Of a DNA stretch of 64,000 nt, positions 1-12,961 are shown in pieces. Both the position numbers and the translations under genes were made by a program. The notes under the pieces were generated by a model, which saw nothing but the letters and a program-made list of their open reading frames with translations, ran no database searches and was not told the origin of the DNA. The first letter of the stretch is position 1, and the number at the start of each line of letters is the position of its first letter. The DNA comes from Hormiphora californensis (taxonomy: Eukaryota; Ctenophora; Tentaculata; Cydippida; Pleurobrachiidae): the NCBI GenBank assembly GCA_020137815.1, contig CM035350.1, forward strand, positions 8,635,765 to 8,699,764, in the 5' to 3' direction.

Positions 1-406
1 AACTCGGGTGGTCTTGCTCTTCTTGTAGACTAAAGATCAACAGGTCCTGCATACCCGCGTATTGTCCCTCATTGGCATGAAGTGTCTTCATAACTAATGC
101 ATAATGCAAACCAGACTTATTTAGGTCTAACCCGGAAGAAGTGCCTGGTTTTAATAGAGTTTACCAGGTTGGTAAGCCTAAATGGAGGCTTCAGTTCTAT
201 ACTCTCTTCTCGCTGCCTATCACGGTCTGCAACCCATGGTATCATACATGGTGCTAAACCTGCTACCTGTAATTTTATTGCAATTTTATCCCGTGTTACC
301 TGGATGTCGAGGAATGGGCCTGGATGGAGGCCGCAGCGTAGAATGCCATCCTCCTCACATGCAGTAGGGGTCCCTTGTTCCTCCGCTAATATCAGCTGGT
401 TCTAGT

Positions 407-515
407 CAGGAACCGACCGAATCAGGAAATACTAGTCCCTGATTGGCTAATAACCAGTCACGTGACCTAAATAACGAGTTCTGATTGGTTGTTTACTTGT
501 TTCGGTCGGTTCCTG
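407..515. mobile_element. hAT-like MITE, 109 bp
   Basis: Terminal inverted repeats CAGGAACCGACCGAA at the left and its reverse complement at the right bound a 109-bp unit. The flanks GTTCTAGT (399-406) and GCTCTAGT (516-523) match at 7 of 8 bases, as expected for an 8-bp hAT target duplication. The CAGG terminus also fits hAT. Inside are two inverted CCAAT boxes (ATTGG) and a CACGTG E-box. There is no room for a transposase, so it is non-autonomous. The family is inferred from the termini only. Confidence 0.7.
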
Positions 516-2111
516 GCTCTAGTCAACAACAAGAGTTTCAAACAAGCGCTGCAATATATTATATGTTTGGCCCGTATTAGACCTCTAACTAAAGATGAAC
601 ATAATCCTAATACAACAGCCTACTACTGCAGACTATAGTTTTAATAATAATGGTAAAGTAGAAGGAGCAATATATTATGTATTTTTCTACTAAAAATCCA
701 ATGAAAATCATAAACCATTTGTCTATCTTTTTTCTACATAAAATTGAATATTTCTCTAGCTCTCTCTCTTCCCTCTATCTTTATCTCTGAAACCTTGATT
801 TCTTTCTCTCATCACGACTCTCTCAGGTGGTTTGTGGTTTGCAAAAGAAGCACAATGTATAAAGAAGTCAAAGCTCCTCCCCTACTGCTGTTTGTTTCTC
901 GTTTATCTCTCTATACAGAAAGATCTAGAACTTTTCTCCTTTCTCCCTAGACTTTCTGACTCACAAATTAACCGGCATTGCCTAATGTCTTTAAGGATCG
1001 GTAGGCAACTAGTTCAGAAATAGGCTATTTAAAATCTGAGGAGATCGTGATTTCTTGATGTATCAGTTAGAAATGAGATACAAGGTGTTAATCAGTTAAA
1101 TTAAAGCAAATTCTGCTTAGAGTAGCTATGAGTTGTATGTCTTAATGACGTGAAGAGATCAGATCGTATCGTTTACTACTTGATCAATAGATGATAGATC
1201 AAACATAGAGAGGAGAGAGATACACTGGAAGGAAATACGATAAAGAAGAGATAAGTGAAGAAGAAGTAAGAGGGAAGTAAGATGATATAAATAAAAGCTG
1301 CTTTTCGCCAGGATCCGACCACAGAAACGCTATATCCGATACTCAAAGAGTTTTCCTACCATACATACAAGCAGGGAAAATCCAGGAAGAATTCTACGAA
1401 ATCTAAAAAGGATTCCAGTGGCAAGTGATCGAACCCACTTGCCCTTTCCAACCAGCATAGAGAGAGGGATAAATAAATTGCTTCATAACCAAGACGCTAA
1501 AGAGATGGCGATAATAAGTGGCATGGGTATATTCAGTAGTACAAGACACAATCGGTAGTAGGGAGTCGGCCCTTGAATTACCACACAAGTGTGTGTACAT
1601 CTTGAATAGAAGATATAGGGGCAGCTGGGATCATTCATCAATAATGGCAGACTGGGACTCTATACTATCTATCTCTCCGTATCTCTCTGTAATAGGGTTT
1701 GTGTATACATTATCTTATTGGCATCTGGATACACAACGTCGGAGCTACTTTTTACCTTATAATGGTCTCCCAAAGAAAGAAGAAGCCCAACTCTCTTTCT
1801 TTCTCTCTCTCCTTCTCTATCTCTATCTATCTTTCTATATATCTCTCCCTATCCCTATCCGTCTCTCTCAATCTCTCTCCTTTGTTATCTCTCTACCCTG
1901 GGAGTCCCAAGTTCCCTTTCTTCTCCATCTCCAATCTCGTCAGTGAACTCCAACTACTGTTTCTAATCTCTGCCACGGTACTATGATTATACACGTTTAT
2001 CACTGTGTGATCCAGTTCGTAATCACAGATCTAGAAGGAATAGAACTCAGTCCAGTTCATGGGCGCGGTTCTCCGAGGACAAAAGCAGACTGAGAAACAT
2101 TACATACAACT
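516..2111. other. Intergenic, AT-rich; no gene seen
   Basis: No convincing exon on either strand. It holds pyrimidine-rich tracts (about 1,780-1,890, CTCTCT and CTAT runs) and otherwise unstructured AT-rich sequence. Bases 1-398 likewise show no supportable gene. Confidence 0.5.
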
Positions 2112-2808
2112 TCAGAGTAGGGAGGCAAAATGAAGTACATTACTGGGCTCCATCATCTCCATACCAGAGCTGCATGACCGCAGAATTTCCCCCAACAACA
2201 TTGCAAACCTGATCTTTTAGTTTAACAACGTCTGGAAATTTCTTAAATTTACAGTCCACACAACACATGGTGTTCAGTACAACTTTCAAGAACTCACTTC
2301 ATGTTTATAATATTTCAAAAGAAGTGGTATCTTGTAGATATTATAACCGAACCTACGGGTGTGGTACCTCAAATGAAGGAGATTTCTAGAAAATACTACC
2401 TACCCTGCGATCACCATTGTTGAAAGGGTGGCCGGGAACTTGCCCCCCTTGTCCCTCAGACTCGGTCGGTAGTACCCAAAGTATCCCGCTCGGCGGGAGC
2501 GGCGGCTGGAAAATGCCGTCGCCGCGATCATGACACACAGTACAGATTTATGTCAAAGCAAAATGTTGAAAAGAGTGAGAGATCGGCGCGGGAGAGAGGG
2601 AGACCGGATGTACATGCAATGCTATAGGGAGGGTATTTGAAAACAATGGACTGTACCTGTTCCAGCTGTTTCTCGTGGATATCCTCCTCTTGACACTGGG
2701 GACGCCAATCTCTGACAGTAGAACTTCCATCTCACTCGGTCGCCTGGCAACGCCATGACGACGGTTTTCCACGCCATGGCGTCGAGTGAGGTAGCTTGCC
2801 CCGAACAT
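2112..2808 (-). CDS. Possible three-exon small basic protein, unknown function
   Basis: Not recognised. Three exons fit together on the minus strand: 2808-2657 (ATG start, donor GTACAG), 2505-2404 (acceptor TTTTCCAG, donor GTAGGT) and 2208-2112 (acceptor AAAAGATCAG behind a TTAAACTAA branch-like site, ending TGA). Phases agree at both junctions, and the lengths 152+102+97 add up to 116 residues plus a stop. The product is Arg-rich in its first half, with the duplicated motif RRHGV, and a short hydrophobic stretch lies near the C-terminus. No signal peptide or known domain is visible. Exons 1 and 2 look better than exon 3, whose acceptor is weak, so the gene may run on further. GC content is higher than in the surrounding sequence, which supports coding. 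Confidence 0.4.
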
Positions 2809-2959
2809 GGTGCGACGCTACATTTACACACAACGGTCGGAAAGAAAGAGTGATTTATTATATACTTTACACAGACAACTCAAAAGTTAATCACGAGCTT
2901 CAAATGATGTGATACATAGAGACAGGATTATAAAGATTAAGAAGGCATTTATCAACGTC

Positions 2960-3019
2960 TTTTTCTCTATTCCTGTCTATCTCTTTCTCTCTCACTCGAT
3001 CCCCTCTCTCACAATCTCC

Positions 3020-3076
<57 letters not shown>

Positions 3077-3160
3077 CTCTCTCTCCCTTTCTCTCCCTTT
3101 CTCTCTCTCTCTCCCTCTCCAACTATTCCTCTCTCTCTTTCTCTCTCTCTCCCTTTGTTT
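2960..3160. repeat. (CT)n microsatellite with CCT interruptions
   Basis: About 200 bp of nearly pure pyrimidine on the plus strand, mostly CT dinucleotides broken by TT and CC. It gives spurious Ser/Leu or Arg/Glu reading frames on both strands. Confidence 0.9.
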
Positions 3161-4205
3161 CATTTCCCACTATCACTTGTCCCTTCTATGATGCTCGAGT
3201 GATATCATGCCCGTTATAGATAGAGATCAGTGAGCTCCAGACAAAGGCAGCTTCTGTGAGGGATCGGGATAGATATCTACGCGAGAGGGAGGGAAGGTAG
3301 AAAACTAGAGGGAGGGGGAGAGAACTAAAGAGAGGGGAGAACTAGAGGGGGAGAGAGAGGGAAAAGAGAACTAGAGGGAGTGAGTGTGGGAGAGGGGGAC
3401 AAAGCCAGAACTAATAATCACCGCCCTACTGACTGGATATATCATATAGGGCAGCATGATACCCTCCCAGAGGGATATATTCAAGCACAAACACATCATG
3501 AATAAATTATACGTATCACAAATCTGCAAACAGTTTCTCGTAATGGTAATTATAAAATGGTCGGTATAAAGATGTTACTTTTTACTACAGCCGATAGAAA
3601 ATGATCTATACGACTGCAGTCGACTGGAAAATTACGGATTTAGTTAATCACAAGATGCAAAAACCTCACACTCTTCATTAATATCTTCATCAACCCCTCT
3701 CTGTCTCTCTCTTTACAATCTCTCATCCTTCTTACTAGCAAATATTAGAGGGGTTAATTTGGAGATGAAAGTGCAGCTCACGTGCCCAACGAACTTCTCT
3801 AGAGACGCACAGTGAGGATGAGAAAGATATAGCGAAGGAGAAAGTCAGAAAGGCCAAGGAGCTGCTGGAAGATAGAGAAAGGTTCTTCTTCTATAGTTCT
3901 TCGAAAACTAGCGTACTCTACAACGACCCGTCTATCATTTCCTCTCTCTCAAGACCATTTCGGCATCACATGTGCATAGTCATTAGTTATTGGTACTGAA
4001 AAACTAGAAGAGTCAGAGTCAGATAGAGTGGAGAGAAATAGAGGGAGCTATATTGTATTGTTTTGTGCCATTGTAACAGTAACACACGAGTTGTCACACA
4101 CCCCCTAGAAAGCTGAGGAGCTGCACAATACTCCTCATAGTAACATATACTCGGCGCTCCACACAAGGTTATTATTCGTGCTGTCAGGGAAGGTACGGGA
4201 GGGGC

Positions 4206-4439
4206 ATGTTCCGAACTTGTTTAGGGAATTGCAGGGACACTTGTCAAGCGGGCGGCTACCGACCAAAGCTCTGCAGTACACCACCTGCAGCAGTGTATGC
4301 AGATTTCTTATTATGCAAGGTCAACATGACAATGGAGAATAACTGCTCCAGGCAACTACACAAGGATGCGGGATGCCTAATTAAAATGCAGGTCGGAACC
4401 TTACTTTCCTATTCTTTAGTCCTAACCGCACACATATGA
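4206..4439 (+). CDS. Weak candidate: Cys-rich 77-residue open frame
   Basis: Not recognised. An ATG-started frame of 77 codons has Cys at residues 5, 9, 13, 23 and more further on. A possible splice donor (CAG before GTCGGA) lies inside it, so it could be an exon of a longer cysteine-rich protein or an accident. There is no hydrophobic signal peptide at the start and no neighbouring exon was found. Confidence 0.15.
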   Translation: MFRTCLGNCRDTCQAGGYRPKLCSTPPAAVYADFLLCKVNMTMENNCSRQLHKDAGCLIKMQVGTLLSYSLVLTAHI

Positions 4440-4800
4440 TTTATTCTTATGGATTATCTTTTTCATAAAATCATCTGTATTATCTCTGCAGGATTTTAAC
4501 CGACTTCTATCATTTTGAGGTCATCAAGTACGTTTCTTTCTCTCAGTGACCGGAGGACCAATTAGGGAAAGACGTGATGTCCTCATCATACTAAGATCAT
4601 ATATAATAGATTCATGTGAGCTAGTTACCGTCATACAAAGGTCAGGCAAGGTTGACGGATATGAAATACTTACTCTAACGCAACACTGTCGGAAAAGTGA
4701 TCTGCGAATCGAGAAACTGCTCGTATAGGCTATAGTAGGCATGATTATGTATGATATAAAAGGCAAACCCAAGTATATATGGCGACAGAAAGAACAGAGC

Positions 4801-4923
<123 letters not shown>

Positions 4924-7320
4924 TGACCACGAACAAAACTCCACTGTCAAGTATCCTAAAACAAACTAGACAAGTCTCAGTGGTCATCAATTGCGTCACA
5001 CACGACACTACCAAGCAGCAGTAGACTATCAGTAGCTCTCATGAATATATTGCTGGCTGCTGCCGACTATCATGGTGAGGGATATTGGATCCTACTGATC
5101 AACACTTGTATCCGTCAACACCGTGTCAAAAGCGTGGACTCTATGGAGATTGGAGATTAAAAACAACAACTCATTCCGTCAAAAAACAGTGTGGATAACT
5201 GCAGATGTGATGGCGATGAAGAGAGAGGCGATTTCGAAGAAGAACACACAATGTCAACTTCGTTCTTCTAGCTAACTTCTATTGATGGTACAGATCGATT
5301 ATCTTCATCATCAATCTCCATCACCCTCTTTCGAGATCTATCTTATGGACATGGCTTCACAATCAAGCGATATGATGATCATTGATTGTACTTTCATGAT
5401 ATATACATTCTCGAAGAGAGATCAGATCTTGCAACTTGTGTATACACTGGCCACAATCCTACACACACATGGACTTCATATACCAACTGGGTGTCATTGT
5501 GTCTAATATGAAGAACCATGTACAAATCACTCAGGCAGGGATTTTAGAATGGTGGAAATGTTGAATATTTCCAACAACACCACCAATGTGGTACAACAAG
5601 CAATGGTTTGTGCGGTAGTAGAAGGGACTAGCTATGACTCTGTTGGAGTACAACAAACAATGGTACAATAGAAAGTATTGCACATGATCTAAAATTGCAG
5701 GGAGGAGAGGGTGAATATTGTACTCGTGGGTAATAAAGAGGGCCAACAATGCAGTGTTACCACTCTCCTCCCCTCCTCGGTCTCTCTGCAGTGTTGCCAC
5801 TCTCCTCTCACTGCCCCTTCCCTCGGTCTCCTCGCCGTTTTAATTCGAAATGACATGGTGCAAACAAAGAAAGACGTTTAGAGAATTCAAGGCACCTACT
5901 TTCTCATTCACTATTGCTATATATCTACTCTATGGAGAAAAAACATGTTCATTTCGGAGTTTATCATATATCCCTTCTGTTGACAGCTGTGGGGAAAGCA
6001 TTCTATGTTGAGATATATAATAGCAGTACAGTAGTAGTAGTAACTACGTGTCTAAACCGTACCATGATAGATCACGCTTTATTTCTACATGTCTATTCAG
6101 ACTGAAGGCTCTGAGACTCTTCTTCTTCTTCTTCTTCTGGGAGCACTAGCCAGTAAGGGGTGGGTGCCATGAGGCTCCCGTTCCCCGTCCTGGGTGATGT
6201 GGCTGGTATGTTGTCAAGCTGCTTCGGCCCAAGGAGAGCTGGTGCTATACCAGATCACAGGGGAAACCTCCCTTTAAGGGGTGGAGACTCTTGTCACTCA
6301 GTATAAATGGAGAAGTAGTACATCTACATTTTGTCTACTCTCCTAGACCTACACCTACAATTGTCTGGAAGCATACACGCCACACGGATGGCAGTACATC
6401 TCATAATGATCTCGTAATAATACTCACTCATCTCAACATCCCTCTCTGCAAAGGTACTTACCCTTCATTTCTACCCTCTCACATGTTTATTGAATATATT
6501 CAATAGATGGCATTATTTGAATCCTAGCCAAAAATTAACTGACTATGAACTATGAACTAACTGGAGAGGTTTGATTGAAAGAACAAATTCCTCGAAGTGG
6601 CAATAATGACAACATCTTAAGGGTTAAAGACCACGAAAATACAGCATACATAATACAGCATACAACAGTCGATGTATTATAATATAGCGGAAATCAACCC
6701 CCACCACTTACCCAAAGTGTTTATAGCTCCGTTGTGCTTCCCGAAGATCGTGTGTATCATAGAGGGCGTGACGTCGACCTCGAAGTCGAGCATTAATGGC
6801 CTCCGCAGTAAACATTTCAACAAGAGCTATAAGGGGGGCAATAAACAGCAATTCAAGGAGAAGGCATGTGTATAACTAATATAAAGGGGGGAGAGTATAG
6901 GAACTATAGGAGCTAGTATATCGAGATAAAAGGATGGAGGAAGGGCTCAAGGGCTGGGGAAATACAGCAGGACTGTAGCTTATTGATATATCGTCCATTA
7001 AGGGCTGCTCGAGGTCCGCTGAGTAATGATGGCCTGCTGAAGACCGCAGATTGGAGATAATTACATAGCCAGAGAAGGAGAAATATCTACAATTACTAGT
7101 AAAAGACCGCGTGGTAGTGGGCCGGATATGATTTTGGACTACACTGCATTAGAGATTGGAGAAGGAGCTCTCTAACGGTTGTGCAAAGTCATTAATTTCT
7201 TCTATTCACCAGTATTAGTAATACCAGTAATACTTATTGCTCTTCTCCTTGTTCTATACAGCTTATTTCCCATGCAGATCAACTTTTCTTTATCTAATCT
7301 CTTGTTTTCTCTCTTATCCT

Positions 7321-7422
<102 letters not shown>

Positions 7423-8172
7423 TTCACAACTGTATTATACAATGCATCAACAATCTGTAAAGGAAAAATTAAGCTCCTCCTCAGTACGGAGTTAGCAGGA
7501 GAGAAGGATGGTGTATAAAGTACTATATGTATATGAGTGATTATGTAAAGTCACTCTTTCTATTAAGCGTCAATAATTGCTCGAATTGATATAAACAATC
7601 ACAGCCTGTTATAATTTCCGTTAACCATCATTCTTCAGGTTGTTGATGACGTTGGTCCAATGTGATCCAAGGTGGTCCAAGATGCTTCAAGGTGTTTCAA
7701 GGTGGCCCAAGTTGGTTTGGCTGATAGTTTCTCAGTATAAAACGAGGTGTAGAAACAATCCATGAAATTGGATATTATGTACATCTAAAAATTTTCAACA
7801 TTGTACAATATCGAAGGAGAACTAAAAACCTATCCACACTCTACCAATACAACCTATTGTGGAAATGGCTCCAGATAGGCACCGCAGGATCTTTTGTGAA
7901 AGGAATGTTACAAATAATGTCAGGTCATCTAAAAGTGGATGACGGAAGAAGATCGCTTCTTAATTTTTATAATTTTATAAGCCACTAATGCAGTGTATCA
8001 GCAATACTACACTGTATATTATTAATTGCCATAGCTCTTCCGTGATCCGTACCAACCAATAAAGTACTTTGTGGCCGATGCCCCCACCCTCTTTTACAAA
8101 TGTAAAGGAGGGATAGAACAGAACAAGTACCATCAGGGTGGGTCAGCTCCACACGGACAAACAAGTACTTAC

Positions 8173-8524
8173 GTGGAGAGATTGCAGTTGGAGAGTTCAG
8201 TTTCACTTCCGCTGTCCCTGAGGAGCAGGCTGCACTGCTGTGAACTAAAATGAAGGGATGTCAACAACAGATCAACACAAAGGATGAAATGCACAAGCTC
8301 TAATTAATAACCTACCCAATGACTGCGCTAGTACTGTTGAAATCATCTTTGAAGGAGGAGAATAGTTTCTCTGTCACGGTGGGGGAGGGTGCTGAGTTGG
8401 TGTTAAAGCTTGTCACAGCCGCTGCTGTGATTGTCATGGCTCTGGCCCTCCACCGGGATGCAGCTGTTCTCCTTTCTTTCTGCTGCTGATTAGCCACATT
8501 GCTAATCGAGAACATGCTCTGCAT
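8173..8524 (-). CDS. 5' part of an unknown gene, two exons
   Basis: Not recognised. Exon 1 (8524-8316) starts with ATG and ends at the donor GTAGGT. Exon 2 (8229-8173) follows an acceptor TGCAG and ends at a strong donor, GTAAGT. The phases join: exon 1 leaves two bases, completed by the first base of exon 2. The encoded N-terminus is Gln/Arg-rich, then Ala/Thr/Ser-rich (residues about 30-50), then contains an acidic-aromatic stretch around KLFSSFKDDF. No signal peptide, membrane segment or known domain is seen. Further exons should lie at lower coordinates but I could not pick them out. Codon use is more GC-rich than the flanks, which supports a real gene. Confidence 0.45.
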
Positions 8525-9126
8525 GGTACCAAGAAACGTTAGATGATTCAAAAAAAGGAAATTAAAACTGTACGTGGTCAATAGACGATTTCAAAGCAAA
8601 AAATAGGAAATTATAACAGAGAGATTTAAAGGAAGGGAGAGAGATATATGGATCAAGTAAGAGAGAGAGAGAGAAACAGAGATATATGGATCAAGTAAGC
8701 GAGAGAGAAATAGAGGCCACAAGGCAGCTTGTAGTAGACATTAGGTCGCAGTTGTGTCGACTAATCAGATAACAGGGCTAACTAGTAGCAGCAGGGATTC
8801 CCGTTTATAGAAATAGTTGTGGTTTTTTTCTCGCTGCATCACTACGTCTAGATGAGAGCATCTCACGAGTTGTAATGCACCGCCACCACCACAAGCAGAG
8901 CTACTACAAATCACGTGTAGTACTCGAGGTTTCCCAGTAGGCTACAACAACTAGGATGATATATAATCTCTAAATTGGTGAGCGCAAATCCGCAATTCAT
9001 ATGGCGGTAAACATATATATTTTATCGTTATCTATATCTATTGGCTAAAAATTATATGAGCAGATGATATACAATATCATATATTATGTGCACGGGGGTT
9101 CCGTTTGAAGATCACTTGTTGAAGTA

Positions 9127-9536
9127 CAGGGTGTTCATTTTGGATCTTTACAAGCGTTGGGCTTCACCCAGAAAAAAGTTGACAAAATAAGCTTATGAAA
9201 CTTCATCAAAATGTAAATTTTTGAGCCGTTTTAGAGTCTTTCCAGCCACTTTTTTCGAAATTCTGAGACCGAAAAACACATCCAATCATCATAAAACTTT
9301 GTATTGGGTTTGACATAGAAAATACCCAAAAAACATTTTAGCAAAGTCTCAGCACCAGCAAAAAATTCCTTCTGGTAGCTTTGATGCCAAAAACACACTT
9401 CCCGGGGTGCTAGAGCTCTGAAAACACCAGGAACCTTAAATGAGGGTATAGAATAGTCCAAGTATCATAAGCTAATTTTGTCAACTTTTTCCTGGGTGAA
9501 GCCCAACGCTTGTAAAGATCCAAAATGAACACCCTG
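9127..9536. mobile_element. Tc1/mariner-like MITE, 410 bp
   Basis: A terminal inverted repeat of about 60 bp starting CAGGGTGTTCATTTTGGATC is found at both ends in opposite orientation and is bounded by TA on each side (9125-9126 and 9537-9538), the mariner target duplication. The interior is about 290 bp and holds no transposase, so the element is non-autonomous. A 76-codon minus-strand frame inside it is not a gene. The arms differ at only a few bases, which suggests a fairly recent insertion. Confidence 0.85.
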
Positions 9537-9538
9537 TA

Positions 9539-10923
9539 TGTATCTACAACCCTGTATGTATCTACAACTCGAAGTAATACAACTGTATTTTGGACGTATC
9601 TTTATGATCTATATTTTCTAATTTCTGGGAGACCGCAAATGGACTTAAGAGAGCCAGGGAAAACAGACCTTAGTGAATTAGCGCAAATTGTCAGACGAGA
9701 TGTTTCCCATTTTAGATCCTCCTTTCTTCAGAGAAGGAGCGATAAGGAACTTAACTCAAGGAATGAAGACTTAAATGATCAGTCGCCCTTGAATGTCGAC
9801 TTTCGACCAAGTGATATGGAAGCGTCCAGCTGATAGCGGTTTTGACTTATGTGTGTTTTATATTTAAATGCGATAGTTTAGTATCGCAGCTTATAGGGAG
9901 AGATTCAAAATGGCATGATTTTAGATATAAATATTCTCTCCCTATAAAATCTCCGTATAATCTCCCTATACATATTATAAAATCTCCCTATAAAATCTCT
10001 CCCTATAAGTTATGTAACTTCTTTATTTCTGGTATATAACTACCAGAAATAAAGAAGTTACATAACTAAGTTTCGGCTAAAATAACTATACAGAGGTAAG
10101 TAAGATTTACACCAAATACCAAGTACTGCCGATTAAGCTGTCCCTGATCGTCTACTACTGCCAAATGGGACCCGGTGTGTAGTAACAATACAATAATGAA
10201 TCATATAATACAGTGGGGCCTCGTATGTGTGTGCACATAGACAGGGACCAAAGAAAAGATGAGGGGGCAATTTGATGAATAGTGTCATACATTATAGAGA
10301 CCATGCTACATGCAGTACATAACTGAGGGTCAAATCGCTACAATGCCACTACGTGAAATTGCGAGTCATGGTGTGTGGTGACTGATTATAGATCCGGGCC
10401 AGGACCTGTGACTAATTAGACTTCTTTGATCTGATAGAGCTGGAGGGCAATAAAGTCATATCATTTGTCAGTACAAGGAGTTTGGCAAATTGTGCAAGGA
10501 AATGAAGGATACACATGTAACACATGTAGACGCCACATGTGTAATAGAGTGTTCTACAGGCCACAGGTTATATCTGCAGAGTTCTTCTCTTCCCACCCAT
10601 TCAGATTGGACTGTATAGTTTAGCCAGCTAACTAATATAGGATAATAGAGCGATAGAGAGAGAAGATAAGAGCGATAGATAAAGAGAGAAGATAAGAGCG
10701 GCCAGTTTCTCTTCTCATTGAAACCATTCTAACTTCTAGTACCACAATAATTATATCATTACCGCAAGGACTGGATCAGATCAGAACTGCGGGAAAAAAG
10801 ATATAAAGACTGTAACAGAGCTGCAGCAGGGGAACAGGAATGAAACAAAGATCGGACTGTAACTCTTCATATCAATTGTTTTGGGAAACAATTACCCTCC
10901 GTGACCAGTCACTAACCACTTAC
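9539..10923. other. Intergenic with CTCCCTATA repeats and a hairpin
   Basis: No firm gene. A plus-strand open stretch after about 9,625 looks mildly coding but has no clear splice sites. At 9,937-10,007 the motif TCTCCCTATAAAA recurs irregularly just before a perfect hairpin. The rest shows nothing recognisable. Confidence 0.4.
10008..10067. repeat. Perfect 27-bp inverted repeat, 6-base loop
   Basis: The arms 10008-10034 and 10041-10067 are exact reverse complements, separated by the loop TATAAC. Flanking bases do not pair. This could fold as a 60-nt hairpin in RNA or a cruciform in DNA. No terminal duplication marks it as a transposon. Confidence 0.9.
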
Positions 10924-11253
10924 CTTTTTTCTTTTCAGGAGCGCTCAAGACAGGCATGCTGCATGCGTTCCAAAATGTTCTAGAAATCATTTACAGTTCC
11001 GGTATTTTGGCTATTTAATTATGACTCTCTTTCCTGTCCCACGTAAAATGCATACATCATAATCGAATAAGATTACAAAATACTGATAAGAAATCAGCCC
11101 ATAGCGACCGGGCCCGCTCACACGTTTCCCTGACAACACATACCTGCGAAGATTGTTCCAGTGATTCGGTTCCATGACAACGAACTGTCTTTTCTTGTAC
11201 TCTCTGTTCATATCCTTGAATATCTGGACTGCTTTATATGCTGCAAACGCCAT
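10924..11253 (-). CDS. 5' exons of a small unknown protein
   Basis: Not recognised. Exon 1 (11253-11144) begins with ATG and ends at the donor GTATGT; exon 2 (10979-10924) follows the acceptor TTTCTAG and ends at GTAAGT. The phases match (110 + 56 bases). The product starts with an Ala/Lys-rich helix-like segment and has a central Trp (NHWNNLRR) joined across the intron to a Trp/Cys segment and a Lys-rich end. A third exon at about 10,790 would stop after three codons, giving a protein of roughly 60 residues, but that join is a guess. It has no signal peptide. Confidence 0.45.
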
Positions 11254-12902
11254 TATTTTATCTTTTTAGTCCTAAAATGATAGGGTTCAGTTAGGTTTGA
11301 GTACATTGCTTATTTGGTGAACGCATTGTGTGTGTGGGTTTTTGTATTGAAAACAAGAAAGTTAGAAAGCGGAACGAAGATCGAAGACCTACGCAGTGTT
11401 AGTAACTCAACAAAACCCAAATGAAAGCTAAGGACAATAGAAAAACCTATCACCGGCGGAAATAACAAATCGATTGTAAGATTGTAGAGAAGGTTTGTTT
11501 TCTGGGAGACAGCTATTAGAGAAGGCATTTTCCGTCTAGTATCAATAATGGCGATCGAAATATCGAAATCATTAGTCATATGGAAAATCCTATTTGTTAG
11601 GGGAGACATGCATTAGTGATTAAATAATTTACAGTGGAGTCTGCCGCTGAAACGAATTTTAATATGCATGAAAGACTAACAAACGTTGTAAGGTTTTTTC
11701 CAAGAAAAACAAGGTATATATGAGTCTGGGTAGCCTAGATGAAAGATACCGTAATGGGATAATACCCCACGCAGTAATTACTAAAGTTTAACATAGCTCT
11801 GAAGCTAATGATTTAAACAAATGAAGACAGACAGCTGAATCCCGGTGAGACTTTTGGAAGATAAAATTAGTTTTTTGAGAGACAGCTCTTAGGGAATGCA
11901 TTGTCAGTCTGCTGCAGTACTAGTGCCACTACGTCAATGTGTCGCACTTCGACAAGAAGACGGAAATAGGATGCCAGACAATGACCAACACACTCACACC
12001 TTGCATCACGAAGATCTGGCTGTGGTGTTATAGTACCAGGATTTTTGTACCGTTACGGAAATGGAATGATGAAACAAATAATTCACATTGGACTTCTGAG
12101 GAATCAGGAGCTTGTCAGAGGCATTGGAGTTACAGCAAAGTTGACAGTATGTTGAGCGAAGAACTAGCAGTGGAGCCATCAAAAATGATACCACAGGCTC
12201 AAACAAGCTTGAATGGTTCATTCAATGATTCATTTCTCGGGTGGCTTTGAAGCTTCATGAAGGATTGAAGGATTGCAAGGACATGAAGCAAGGAATTTAA
12301 GTGCATCTCCACGAGGATATTATTTATCTTACCAGGTCATCAGATAGTTCTATGACCCGAATAATTGGAATACAATGGGTTCACACATGTATAGCAACAC
12401 TGTATCCCGACTGGCCGACTACTCGATGAGTCATCATATAACGTGACTTTGATATCATTGAATGAAATAAGTAACAAAGTCACGTTGTATACCTCACACT
12501 CCCATGGTAAGTCGTGTTTTGTCCCATTCAAATGGAAGAGCATTTCCAAACATGAAAAGCCCTGAGCTATGCAAACTAAGGAAGGGCTACTGCCCTACTA
12601 ATGATAATCATAATGAAGGGGTATTGGGATGTTTCAATGATTTTTCATTGTCCAAGTCAGTAATCAGTATATATGCCGCCCCTACCGACCTATAGAGTAC
12701 TATAGGGCTGTATTTGCAACCATTTCTAATTACTCAATCGCGATTGGTCCCTGTGTGAGATTGAAGTTACGTCATAGCTTCATACAACTGCCTCCCTGCT
12801 AGTTGCTGATAGAGTTACCGCGTCACGTCTGATCAAATCCAGGTCCACTGTTATACAACTAGTAGGAGTACCAAGGTAATCTGAGATTCCCTGCCGACAC
12901 AC

Positions 12903-12905
<3 letters not shown>
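11254..12905. other. Intergenic; degenerate frames and one hairpin
   Basis: No supported gene. Overlapping open frames on both strands around 11,940-12,250 have no splice sites or recognisable motif and may be an old mobile-element relic. A 15-bp inverted repeat (TATAACGTGACTTTG and its complement, with one mismatch) lies at about 12,437-12,490. Confidence 0.4.
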
Positions 12906-12958
<53 letters not shown>

Positions 12959-12961
12959 TCA
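12906..12961. repeat. (CT)n microsatellite
   Basis: About 55 bp of CT dinucleotides. Confidence 0.9.

Noticed and set aside
6120-6300. Possible tRNA-derived SINE (CTT run beside a GC-richer block)
   Set aside because: No convincing A and B boxes on either strand and no target duplication.
9231-9461. 76-codon minus-strand frame
   Set aside because: Lies inside a mariner-type MITE and matches no transposase.
11939-12250. 103-codon plus-strand frame
   Set aside because: The opposite strand is also open, there are no splice sites or family motifs, and it may be an old transposon relic.
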